A DNA stretch of 64,000 nucleotides from an uncultured Clostridia bacterium (GTDB lineage: Bacteria; Bacillota; Clostridia; UBA1381), in the NCBI GenBank assembly GCA_934489015.1, contig CAKSSN010000001.1, positions 124,001 through 188,000 of the forward strand, in the 5' to 3' direction. Under the pieces are notes generated by a model. It did no database searches and was not told where the DNA came from. It saw only the letters and a program-made list of their open reading frames with translations. The translations under genes and the position numbers were made by a program. Numbering within the stretch: position 1 is the stretch's first letter; every line of letters starts with the position of its first letter. Positions 9,570-16,754 of this stretch are shown piece after piece.

Positions 9570-9703
9570 ATAGCTATGGCTGAAAGCTTTATTATGGCTT
9601 TCAGCCCGCAAAAAACAACCTATGATTATATCATCATTTTGGAGCTGAATTTGAGGCTTACACGCTCCATACAAACCTTATAATGAGTAAAGGAGATCTG
9701 TTA

Positions 9704-10474
9704 ATGGAATATAAAAATATATACTATACAAGCAACACCGATATTTATCGCTCATTAGACATTTTTGTGCCCGAAAACACATACGATAGTACCCCTGTAT
9801 TTATATATTTTCACGGCGGCGGTCTGGAGTCGGGCAGCAAGGAAGAAATTCCCCATAAGTGTTTTATTGAAAATAATGTTTGTGTAGTATCGATCAATTA
9901 TCGTATGTATCCGTATTGTCGATACCCTGACTATATTTGGGATTGTGCTTTGGGGGTAAAATGGGTAACGGAGCATATTGAACAATATGCGAATGTTTCC
10001 GGCGTGTTTATCGGCGGAACTTCAGCCGGAGCGTATATAGCCATGATGCTGTGCTTTGACCGCAAATACCTCACGGTTTGCAGTGTGGATTTCAGCAAAA
10101 TAGCCGGTTTCGTTTTCAATGCCGGACAACCGACCACACATTTTAATATTCTCAGAGAACGAGGTATGAATCCATTGAAATGCGTTGTCGATGAAGCGGC
10201 ACCGCTGTATCATATCGATGAATATAACAATCAGCCTCCAATGCTTATTTTTTGCGCCGATAATGACATGGTAAATAGATACGAACAAATTCAGCTGTTA
10301 ATCGGCACTTTAAAATGCATGAACTATCCGGCTGAAAATATATACTTTGAACTTGTGAGAGGTCATTGTCATTGTGATTATATAGAGAATGACAATTTGT
10401 TTGCAGAAAAAATAATCAGGTTTATAATAAAAACAATTAATAGAAATGGAAATGTCAATAAATTATCAAACTAA
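9704..10474 (+). CDS. alpha/beta hydrolase (hormone-sensitive-lipase-like esterase)
   Basis: This 256-residue intracellular hydrolase has an oxyanion-hole HGGG (IYFHGGGLESGS), a nucleophile elbow GTSAG, a candidate acid in CADND and a catalytic histidine in RGHCHCDY near the C-terminus. The HGGG motif places it with the HSL/BD-FAE-like esterases. Deacetylation of a sugar or carboxylester hydrolysis would suit the neighbourhood, but the substrate is unknown. I choose the ATG at 9704 because an AAGGAG at 9690-9695 sits 8 bases upstream; the in-frame ATG at 9683 would place that RBS inside the gene. It has its own promoter and converges on a Fic remnant, the two stop codons overlapping by a few bases. 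Confidence 0.8.
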   Translation: MEYKNIYYTSNTDIYRSLDIFVPENTYDSTPVFIYFHGGGLESGSKEEIPHKCFIENNVCVVSINYRMYPYCRYPDYIWDCALGVKWVTEHIEQYANVSGVFIGGTSAGAYIAMMLCFDRKYLTVCSVDFSKIAGFVFNAGQPTTHFNILRERGMNPLKCVVDEAAPLYHIDEYNNQPPMLIFCADNDMVNRYEQIQLLIGTLKCMNYPAENIYFELVRGHCHCDYIENDNLFAEKIIRFIIKTINRNGNVNKLSN

Positions 10475-10749
10475 ATATAGCTTTTAATACCGATACGGAA
10501 CTTTAAAATACTTTTAAATTTATCCTGTGCCGCAAGGCAGGTATCGGTTAAATACCCTTTTTCATTATTCCATTCTGAAAGACCTCTGTAATAAGAACTC
10601 GACCCACTATCGCAATCAGAGATTGCGAGTGGGTGCCTCGAAACCTTGTTGCTGTCGCAATAGAACATTTTTAATTCCTCGTCAATAATAAACGGAACAA
10701 TATTATTTTTCAGGCACTCCTTGAACAAGGACGGAGCATTAGCGAACAA
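10471..10749 (-). pseudogene. C-terminal remnant of a Fic-family protein with an in-frame palindromic insertion
   Basis: Read on the minus strand, residues such as LFKECLKNNIVPFIIDEELKMFY and YRGLSEWNNEKGYLTDTCLAAQDKFK match the well-conserved C-terminal tail of Fic/Doc-type AMPylators (split here as FIIDEELKMFY ... YRGLSEWNNEKGYL). The Fic catalytic core (HPFxxGNGR) is absent and an in-frame stop lies just upstream (about 10768), so this is a 3' relic. In normal Fic tails the 'FY' and 'YRGL' motifs are contiguous. Here about 23 codons separate them, and that stretch carries an imperfect palindrome at 10606-10645. The relic is probably not expressed. Confidence 0.7.
10606..10645. repeat. palindromic insertion inside the Fic remnant
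   Basis: The arms CCCACTATCGCAATC and GATTGCGAGTGGG flank a 3-base AGA loop, with the match extending outward to CTCGA/TCGAG. The palindrome sits exactly in the ~23-codon stretch that has no counterpart in Fic proteins, so it looks like a small mobile palindromic repeat that inserted in frame. Confidence 0.6.
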
Positions 10750-10863
10750 AAAGGCAATTATTAATCAATATGTTAAGTTGTTTTTAGAGATAGAATTGAA
10801 GTTGAATATAATATATCGCGAACCTATGCGGTGAAAGAGGATATATTGAGATAAAGAAAAAAG

Positions 10864-10904
10864 GCTGTCGTTTGCGGAAAATACAAACGGCAGCTGTTTT
10901 TTTT
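10864..10904. terminator. bidirectional rho-independent terminator downstream of the MNT-HEPN gene
   Basis: An 11-bp stem (GCTGTCGTTTG / CAAACGGCAGC, one wobble pair) with a 9-base loop is followed on the plus strand by TGTTTTTTTT and flanked on the other side by an A-run. It can therefore terminate the minus-strand gene starting at 11579 as well as plus-strand transcripts. Confidence 0.8.
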
Positions 10905-10907
10905 GTG

Positions 10908-11579
10908 TTATCGAATGTCAGAGAACGTATTTGAAAGCTTTGTAAAAAGAGCTATGTGCCTGCTTCTGATGCGTTCAAAGATTTTATCTGCCTTATCCTC
11001 ATCATAGATATGTGAGGTTGCATTGCGGTCGTTTAAAATCCCGATCCAGCCGTTCTCGTCATCTATGAGATTTGCGGCAAAGGCTGCTTTCATGACGGAT
11101 TTGGGTGTGTTGATTTCAGCAATACCCTCATCGATTAAGTATTCTCTTATTGTTTTCCATGCAAGCTCGGCAGTAAATTCAAACCGCTGAATGACGCCGG
11201 CGCGAACGGATAAAAGGGCGGTTTTATCAAAGTCGGAAACTGCCTCTTTCAAAGCAGTAAGCGCTTTTTGGAAGCTATTAAGCTTTGTCTGAAATTTATC
11301 CATAAGAACAATTCCGTCCTTTCGTATGTTCTTTGTCAGCTCGCCATCACCGTCAAGGCTTTCAAGAAACACTGCGTCAATTTTATAGAGCGTGTCAAGC
11401 TCCTCTAATTCATTCAGAATTTTATTTCTTGTATCGTCTGTTATGCAGGGCAGAACGAAAGCAATGTCATAATCACTTTTTTGAGTGCTGTCACCGCGGG
11501 CACGTGAACCGAACAGGACAGCTTTTCCCACGCCGTATTGGTTTGCAACAGCTATAATCTTTTTTAAAACCGCGTCCAT
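10908..11579 (-). CDS. fused MNT nucleotidyltransferase / HEPN-domain protein
   Basis: Residues ~1-100 form a minimal nucleotidyltransferase (MNT): GSRARG at 24-29 and a D36-x-D38 metal pair (SDYDIAF), with a third acid in KIDAVF near residue 75. Residues ~105-223 are a HEPN/HI0074-like domain (FEFTAELAWKTIREYL) carrying the Rx4H motif R185-NATS-H190 typical of HEPN ribonucleases. In most genomes these are two adjacent genes forming a toxin-antitoxin pair in which the MNT protein AMPylates the HEPN toxin. Here both are one 223-residue chain, so the toxin would be neutralised in cis or the protein may do something else. The start ATG at 11579 has GGAGCGG upstream. The gene stands alone between a tRNA operon terminator and a bidirectional terminator. 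Confidence 0.85.
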   Translation of the reverse strand: MDAVLKKIIAVANQYGVGKAVLFGSRARGDSTQKSDYDIAFVLPCITDDTRNKILNELEELDTLYKIDAVFLESLDGDGELTKNIRKDGIVLMDKFQTKLNSFQKALTALKEAVSDFDKTALLSVRAGVIQRFEFTAELAWKTIREYLIDEGIAEINTPKSVMKAAFAANLIDDENGWIGILNDRNATSHIYDEDKADKIFERIRSRHIALFTKLSNTFSDIR

Positions 11580-11610
11580 ACATTCACCGCTCCTTTTGTT
11601 TTATAATAAA

Positions 11611-11641
11611 CAAAAAACACAGTGATATGCACACTGTGTTT
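11611..11641 (-). terminator. terminator of the tRNA-Glu/tRNA-Ser transcript
   Basis: On the minus strand a 10-bp perfect stem (AAACACAGTG / CACTGTGTTT on the plus strand) with a 7-base loop runs directly into a T-tract (plus-strand A-run at 11612-11617). It lies 26 bases beyond the tRNA-Ser 3' end. Confidence 0.85.
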
Positions 11642-11666
11642 AAACATATGCAATTGTGCATATGGG

Positions 11667-11757
11667 TGGCGGAGAAGGAGGGATTTGAACCCTCGCGCCG
11701 GTTTCCCGACCTACACCCTTAGCAGGGGCGCCTCTTCGGCCTCTTGAGTACTTCTCC
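11667..11757 (-). tRNA. tRNA-Ser (GCT)
   Basis: The minus-strand cloverleaf has acceptor arm GGAGAAG/CTTCTCC, discriminator G, an encoded CCA end (11667-11669), the T-arm GGTTCAAATCC and a long variable arm as expected for tRNA-Ser. The anticodon loop reads CTGCTAA, giving anticodon GCT, which decodes AGC/AGU. Confidence 0.95.
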
Positions 11758-11813
11758 AAACAGGGTTGCAGTATGCACCGACGCATACTGCAAACTCAGC
11801 TATATAAAACTAA

Positions 11814-11888
11814 TGGTGACCCGTAAGGGAATCGAACCCTTGTCGCCGCCGTGAGAGGGCGGAGTCTTAACCGCTTGACCAACGGGCC
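11814..11888 (-). tRNA. tRNA-Glu (CTC)
   Basis: The minus-strand 75-base tRNA has acceptor GGCCCGT/ACGGGTC, CCA encoded, T-loop GGTTCGATTCC and anticodon stem-loop CCGCCCTCTCACGGCGG, giving anticodon CTC (Glu, GAG codon). It is the first gene of a two-tRNA operon with tRNA-Ser. The 57-base spacer holds a perfect 11-bp inverted repeat (11766-11776 / 11783-11793) that may help processing. Confidence 0.95.
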
Positions 11889-11901
11889 GTCAACAAAATC
11901 T

Positions 11902-11930
11902 ATTATAGCACAACATGAATGTTTTGTCAA
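11902..11930 (-). promoter_or_regulatory. promoter of the tRNA-Glu/tRNA-Ser operon
   Basis: On the minus strand TTGACA (plus 11925-11930) and TATAAT (plus 11902-11907) are spaced by exactly 17 bases, only 13 bases from the mature tRNA-Glu 5' end. This is a consensus housekeeping promoter. Confidence 0.85.
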
Positions 11931-12016
11931 TAGTTTTTTTGAAAAAAATTATTTTTATATAGGTTTATCAATGATATGATATACGAGCCCCAAAAATTTC
12001 CCCAACATGAACAATT

Positions 12017-12556
12017 TTATATATTTTTTGAAGCTGTTTTATCGTTTTGCTTTCTGTCAAGCCGCACCATTGCAATAATTATGGATATAACAAGGAAGCC
12101 GTGCGTTAAAATTGTTGTATATGCGTGTGTATAAACGTCGTATACAATCCACACAAGGCTGTTTAAAAGCATATACACTCTGCATGCCTTTGACTCCTCC
12201 TGCGTAACGGACATTGCATATAAAAGAGCTGCTATTGCCGAAAGTATGCTCGGAAATCCGCTAAATGACAGAAGCGATACAATTATATATCCTATCATAA
12301 AGCAGATATTAAGCGGCAAGGGAAATTTCTTTTCCTTTCTTCCCAGAAAATATATCCATATGGTCTGCACCGTAGCGAGAACGCAAACTCCGGCGCCGGA
12401 CAGGCCTCCTAAAAGTATGTAATTAAGCGCAACAAGCAGATTTGCAATTATTTCACCTATTAAAATATTTTTTATGCTTTTAAACTGAACTGCGACAACG
12501 GCGCAGACAGCCGTCAGAATGCCGACAAGCTGAGCTATATAAAAAGTCATATTCAT
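12017..12556 (-). CDS. YgjV-family multi-pass inner membrane protein
   Basis: This 179-residue, highly hydrophobic protein has about five or six predicted membrane helices (AQLVGILTAVCAVVAVQF, IIANLLVALNYILLGGLSG, ICFMIGYIIVSLLSF, VYMLLNSLVWIVYDVY, FLVISIIIAMVRL) and a basic C-terminal tail. Length, helix spacing and the segments QFKS and N-YILLG resemble the YgjV (Imp-YgjV) membrane-protein family, which has no established function. The start ATG at 12556 has GAGAGGTAA upstream on the minus strand. It stands alone between the tRNA operon promoter and the insertion-sequence remnant. Confidence 0.7.
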   Translation of the reverse strand: MNMTFYIAQLVGILTAVCAVVAVQFKSIKNILIGEIIANLLVALNYILLGGLSGAGVCVLATVQTIWIYFLGRKEKKFPLPLNICFMIGYIIVSLLSFSGFPSILSAIAALLYAMSVTQEESKACRVYMLLNSLVWIVYDVYTHAYTTILTHGFLVISIIIAMVRLDRKQNDKTASKNI

Positions 12557-12685
12557 TTAAATTACCTCTCTTTTCGTACAGATTATTATAGCCACGTGCA
12601 AAACTCCAAAGACATAGAGTTCATGCGGTTTTACGGACGTGGCAAATCCGTTTTGTCACTATAAATTTAATATTTAATGTATAGA

Positions 12686-12749
12686 AAAAACCACTCTGAT
12701 TTGATATAATATAGTTGTAAACAAAATCCCGCAAAGGAGAGTGGTTTTT
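12686..12749 (+). promoter_or_regulatory. transposase promoter inside a start-codon-masking hairpin
   Basis: A perfect 12-bp inverted repeat (AAAAACCACTCT at 12686-12697, AGAGTGGTTTTT at 12738-12749) would pair the left arm with part of the RBS (AAGGAG) and the GTG start. An extended -10 (TGATATAAT, 12702-12710) lies between the arms. Transcripts begun inside the element would lack the left arm and be translatable, while read-through transcripts from outside would fold. No clear -35 is visible. Confidence 0.55.
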
Positions 12750-13205
12750 ATCTATCGCCAAGAAATTTTAAAAGACGTCAGTCTTTTTACTTCACAACCA
12801 AAATCCAAATTTTACGATGAATTATTCATCAATTTGGATTTAAGCTGTATTCCGGCTTACAATTCCAAAATCGGTCGTACAGGTTACAGCAATCACGCTA
12901 TGATTTGTGCCTTTATCGTCATGAAATGCGAGGGCTTCTCTCAAATTTCTGACTTGCACGACTATCTGTCAAACAATCTGATTATCGCTCATTACTGCGG
13001 TTTTGACATATCCCGTGAATTACCTTCTTATGCAAAATTCACCCGATTTATCCGCGAATTTGATAACAATATGCTTCAAACCGTTATGCAATCGCAGGTA
13101 CTGAAAGCTGCCGGTTTATCGTTGATTGATTCATCTTTTATCGCTTTGGATGCTACGCCTGTTAAGGCTAATGTCTCTAACAACAATCCTAAGTTCTTCA
13201 ATTAA
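12741..13205 (+). pseudogene. transposase, N-terminal part (IS1182/DUF772-like)
   Basis: The 154 codons from GTG 12741 (RBS AAAGGAG) encode a DUF772-type transposase N-terminus: a conserved G-x-x-x-YSNHAMICAFIVMKC segment, LHDYLSNNLIIAHYCGF, PSYAKFTRFIREF and the start of the catalytic domain with LDATPVKAN, whose Asp is the first member of the DDE triad. The frame stops at 13205. A frame-shifted stretch to ~13245 (SKPNKFT) may be further decayed transposase sequence. The middle of the enzyme, with the other catalytic acids, is missing, so it cannot be active. Confidence 0.8.
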
Positions 13206-13241
13206 TTCCCGCTTTATTTATGTTTTCAAAGCCAAACAAAT

Positions 13242-14456
13242 TCACCTTATTTTTCTCCATGATACTCCTATTATTGCTCCTGCAAGCATCAACGATCCCC
13301 ACACGACCAAAAGCGGTTTCCAACCTATCTGTGTCACTGCATTTGCAAATATAATATTCGCTATTGCTCCTCCCACATAGCTGATAAAATCAAGATATCC
13401 TGTGGCTGTTGATACTGCACCTGTTTCTTTTAATTTCGGGCAATATATATTCCATATCACAGACGAAGCCATATTCCCGCAAACAATTGCTCCCGTAATC
13501 AAAATGACATTCGCAGCCACGCTGCTTACAACGCATATCAGAAAGAAGCTTACAGCTCCCAAAACAAAGCAAAAGAGTAGCGCCCTGTTCTCGTTATTTC
13601 CAAACACATACCGATAACACCATACTATTATATACGGTGATGCCGATATTATCAGCGTTATAACAGAATATATTCCGGCAGCCTTTGCTGAGGAACAGCT
13701 CAGATACTGCACAAAAAAAGTAGGCACCCAAAATATAACCGATGTTCTGATAACCCCTGTAAATAATGATACAAATGTGTATCTTATAATGTCATTTTCC
13801 ATCAATATTGAAATCTTATTGTTCGTTTTTTTCTCTTCTCTGTTTTGAGCATTTGCAGCAAATTGATTATACTGTATCTCCCCACTCTTCTCAAATTTTG
13901 AAAAAAACAAAAAACAGCTTGTTCCGCTTATAAATAAAAGTATTGAACCTGCAACAAACAAAGCTTTCCAGCGCAAAACAATAGCCGCCGCTCCGGCAAG
14001 AGGCGAAGCCAAAAATGAGGCAAAAGTAACCACCAAAAGTATCCTCGTTGTATATTCTAAATTTGTATTTTCAGCGACTATTTTTGTTATAGGAGCATAA
14101 ATCATTGACATTGCAAAACCGCATATTCCATAGGCTATACATTGAATTATTTTTATTTCATTTAAAACGAAAACAGCATTTGCAATCGCCGCTGTAAAAA
14201 GTCCGATACAAATCATATATTTTGATTTAACATAATCCCCTGCTATACCATTAATCAATTGACCAATCGCATATGCAGCCATAAATACAGTTGAAATCAG
14301 TCCTATATATTCTGTTTCATATCCTGCTTCTATCATATCGGGTGTAATAACGCTAAGTATGTTTCTCACAAAGTATACCATCGTATATGCAAATGAACAT
14401 AACATTCCTATTTTAACTGCGAATACAGCCTCATTTGATTTTTTTATTAATTTCAT
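13242..14456 (-). CDS. major facilitator superfamily transporter (OPA-like)
   Basis: This 404-residue membrane protein has twelve hydrophobic segments in two halves and a loop 2-3 motif (AIGQLINGIAGDYVKSK) like that of organophosphate:phosphate antiporters and related MFS permeases. A charged central loop (SKFEKSGE...NREEKKTNNK) separates the halves. The substrate is unknown; the neighbouring gene tail might have been a sugar-acid or sugar-phosphate enzyme, but that is a guess. The start ATG at 14456 follows AAAGGAGG on the minus strand. It is encoded against the transposase halves that surround it and looks intact, so it is a cargo gene rather than part of the IS. Confidence 0.8.
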   Translation of the reverse strand: MKLIKKSNEAVFAVKIGMLCSFAYTMVYFVRNILSVITPDMIEAGYETEYIGLISTVFMAAYAIGQLINGIAGDYVKSKYMICIGLFTAAIANAVFVLNEIKIIQCIAYGICGFAMSMIYAPITKIVAENTNLEYTTRILLVVTFASFLASPLAGAAAIVLRWKALFVAGSILLFISGTSCFLFFSKFEKSGEIQYNQFAANAQNREEKKTNNKISILMENDIIRYTFVSLFTGVIRTSVIFWVPTFFVQYLSCSSAKAAGIYSVITLIISASPYIIVWCYRYVFGNNENRALLFCFVLGAVSFFLICVVSSVAANVILITGAIVCGNMASSVIWNIYCPKLKETGAVSTATGYLDFISYVGGAIANIIFANAVTQIGWKPLLVVWGSLMLAGAIIGVSWRKIR

Positions 14457-14479
14457 CCTTAAGCTCCTCCTTTACCGTG

Positions 14480-14640
14480 TTACTTGCCAATTAAAGTAGA
14501 TTTATTTTCTTTGTCATCTGCCATATTGCAAAATTTCTTTATAATTTCAATTTCCTTAGGGTCATATGGATGAAGGCTTGGTCTGTATAAGTCATGAAAC
14601 CATTTTGTAAAATCCCAATCTATATTCGGGTTTTTTGCAT
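14480..14640 (-). pseudogene. C-terminal fragment of an unidentified protein upstream of the MFS gene
   Basis: On the minus strand an open frame of about 53 codons ends at TAA 14480-14482 and contains DWDFTKWFHDLYRPSLHPYD and PKEIEIIKKFCNMADD. The residue pattern is protein-like and the stop is followed by the RBS of the MFS gene 6-15 bases on, as in an operon. The frame runs to the junction with the transposase C-terminal part near 14638, where the gene is cut. I do not recognise the family. Confidence 0.55.
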
Positions 14641-14934
14641 AAGAAAAATCGTGGCTGCACTAAATACGTAACTATTCCGGATGATTACAGGCTTTCTATT
14701 GACAGAAGCTCAATAGCTTTTAAATCCGTTTATGCTCTCAGAACAGAAGCCGAAAGATATAATTCTCGCTTTAAGCAGGCAGGCTGCGAAAGAGTTTTCG
14801 TCCGCAGTGGCAATTCTGTAAAAAATCTTAATACAATTGCTCATATATCGCTCTTATCGATTGCAATTGCTGCCGTTATCACTAAGAAAGATGTTTCTTA
14901 TCGCAGCGTGAAAACTTTAAAACGACTTGCATGA
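14638..14934 (+). pseudogene. transposase, C-terminal part (IS1182/DUF772-like)
   Basis: About 98 codons encode the C-terminal part of a DDE transposase: KNRGCTKYVTIPDDYRLSID, then YALRTEAERYNSRFKQAGCER, in which the Glu of RTEAER is the usual last catalytic acid, and the terminal helix LLSIAIAAVI. It continues the same family as the N-terminal part at 12741 but has no start of its own. Roughly 150-200 residues of central sequence are absent between the two halves. Confidence 0.8.
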
Positions 14935-15194
14935 CTTTTTTAACTGAAAATTTTTGAATTTCGCCGTAAGGTTTGTTTGCTATACCCTTTTTTGCTATTA
15001 TTCGCTTTTGTTGTTTTGTTTGGCTTTGTTGATGTTTTATTTACTTTTCATTTCATATGTTTTGCACCTCTCTATATTATAACACATAAATTATTGGTTT
15101 GCAAGTATTTTCCGTGCAAATAAAGCGATTTGTTGATATTGACGAAAAAGTGTATTATCATGCCGTAAGAGTGCCCTTAATATAGTGATTTTTA
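14935..15194. other. intergenic stretch, IS right flank
   Basis: T-rich sequence without a convincing ORF. It contains the candidate IS right end (15059-15067) followed by unremarkable AT-rich DNA up to the promoter at 15195. Confidence 0.5.
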
Positions 15195-15223
15195 TTGACA
15201 TTGCCTGAGTTTTGTGGTATTAT
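15195..15223 (+). promoter_or_regulatory. promoter of the ACT-MBL / polymerase / yolD operon
   Basis: TTGACA (15195-15200) and TATTAT (15218-15223) are separated by 17 bases. No obvious Clostridial LexA box (GAAC-N4-GTTC) overlaps it, so SOS control of the downstream Y-family polymerase is not evident from sequence. Confidence 0.75.
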
Positions 15224-15289
15224 AAAATCGGGTGCGAAGCGTCCGGGAAAAATCAGCTGTTGCTTTTACAAGAAGGAGAAAAGGGCAAA

Positions 15290-16726
15290 ATGAAAAAAAC
15301 ATATGTAACAAAAATGCCAAATCATATAGGTGCTTTTTTAAAGGCGAGCAAGTGCTTCTGCGCGCTCGGAATAAATATAACGCGGGTAAGCTATAATAAG
15401 GCTGTCGATTCGCACACGCTTTTTATTGACGCGGAGGGAACGGCGAAGCAGCTTGAAATGGCTGATAAGGAGCTTGAAAAAATCGGCTACCTTCGCGATG
15501 ATAAAAGCGGAATGAGCGTTGTGCTGCTTGAATTTTGTCTGCGCGATGTGCCGGGAAGCGTTACGGATGTTCTGGAGCTGATTGACGAATTTAATTTTAA
15601 TATTTCCTTTATAAGCTCGCAGGAAAACGGCAGCGATTATCAGCTTTTTAAAATGGGCTTGTATGTTGACAGCTCCGAAAAAATATCGGAGTTTTTAAAC
15701 GAGGCGCAAAGGCTTTGCCGCGTTCGCGTTATTGATTACAACAGCTCGGAGCGCGTATACGACAACAGTATTTTTTATAATACATACGTTATGGGGCTTT
15801 CAAAGCTTATGGCGCTTCCGGATGAGGTAAGCCGCGAGCTTTTGGTGCACGTAAATCTTGCTATGCAGACGCTTGACGAACAGGGGCTTTCGCCGTACAG
15901 AACGTTTGACAGTATAAGCAAATTTGCGGAGCTTCTTTCGTCCGCGCTCGGCGAGAATTTTTCACCGCGCATAAGCACGCATAAAATAGCCGATAATACT
16001 GAAATAACGCTTATTGAGCCGCCCTGCGGCAGCAATATGATTATTATAAAAAGCAACGGGAAATATTTATTTGTGGACAGCGGCTATGCCTGCTATCGTG
16101 ATGAAATGCTTAAAATTTTAAGGCGTCTTATTCCAGAGTTTGACACCATGAAAAAAACAATGCTTCTTACCCATGCGGACGTTGACCACGGCGGACTTTT
16201 ATCCGTTTTTGACGAAATTATAGCAAGCCGCAAAACAGCACAATGCTTAAGACTTGAATATGAGGGCAAAAACGGCTTCAGGGAAGAAAATCCGCTGCAT
16301 AAGCCGTACATAAGCATATGCAAAATTCTCACATCTTATCAGGCGGTGCCGCCCGAAAAGGTAGTGCCTATGTGGGCGGATTTTCAGAATATTGACGAGC
16401 CGCTTGTTCAAATCGGATTTTTCAGCTTTGAAGAGCTGCATTTTGAGGTTTATGAGGGCAGGGGCGGACATCTGCCGGGTGAGATTGTACTTATAGATTA
16501 TAAAAATCATATTGCGTTTACGGGAGATGTTTATATAAACGTTCACGGTCTGACGCGTGAGCAGGCGGAATACAATACCTATGCGCCGATACTTATGACA
16601 TCTGTTGATACCGACCCTAAGCTTTGCGCGCAGGAGAGGAAAGATATATTGCGCCGATTGGGCGTCGGAAACTGGCAGATATTCGGCTCGCACGGCTTTA
16701 AAAAGGATTATTCGGTGAGCGTTTAA
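15290..16726 (+). CDS. tandem ACT domain / metallo-beta-lactamase-fold hydrolase
   Basis: This 478-residue protein begins with two ACT-like regulatory domains (residues ~1-70, with PNHIGAFLKASKCF; ~75-150, with DVPGSVTDVLELI), each of which could bind an amino acid or other small ligand. After a linker comes a metallo-beta-lactamase fold: a beta-strand pair ending in FVDSG, the Zn motif THADVDHGG at about residue 293, and later histidine/Asp positions (GGHLPGEIVLID, FTGDVYIN, GSHGF). The THxDxDH motif is of the ComEC/RNase Z-like type. The start ATG at 15290 has AAGGAG 11 bases upstream; an upstream in-frame start at 15212 would overlap the promoter. It probably shares one transcript with a Y-family DNA polymerase. 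The combined function is unknown. Confidence 0.8.
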   Translation: MKKTYVTKMPNHIGAFLKASKCFCALGINITRVSYNKAVDSHTLFIDAEGTAKQLEMADKELEKIGYLRDDKSGMSVVLLEFCLRDVPGSVTDVLELIDEFNFNISFISSQENGSDYQLFKMGLYVDSSEKISEFLNEAQRLCRVRVIDYNSSERVYDNSIFYNTYVMGLSKLMALPDEVSRELLVHVNLAMQTLDEQGLSPYRTFDSISKFAELLSSALGENFSPRISTHKIADNTEITLIEPPCGSNMIIIKSNGKYLFVDSGYACYRDEMLKILRRLIPEFDTMKKTMLLTHADVDHGGLLSVFDEIIASRKTAQCLRLEYEGKNGFREENPLHKPYISICKILTSYQAVPPEKVVPMWADFQNIDEPLVQIGFFSFEELHFEVYEGRGGHLPGEIVLIDYKNHIAFTGDVYINVHGLTREQAEYNTYAPILMTSVDTDPKLCAQERKDILRRLGVGNWQIFGSHGFKKDYSVSV

Positions 16727-16754
16727 TAATTTATCGTGAAAGGAGGGCGCTGCT

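Larger units (their letters stand above)
12596..15067. mobile_element. degenerate insertion sequence with its middle replaced by foreign genes
   Basis: N- and C-terminal parts of one DUF772/IS1182-like transposase (12741-13205 and 14638-14934) flank a 1.4-kb segment that carries an MFS gene and a gene tail on the opposite strand. Candidate terminal inverted repeats are GTGCAAAAC at 12596-12604 and its complement GTTTTGCAC at 15059-15067 (one more pair matches with a mismatch). No target duplication is evident, so the outer boundaries are tentative. Confidence 0.5.

Noticed and set aside
9495..9683. 62-codon ORF upstream of the hydrolase
   Set aside because: It overlaps the promoter and a hairpin, has no RBS and no protein-like character.
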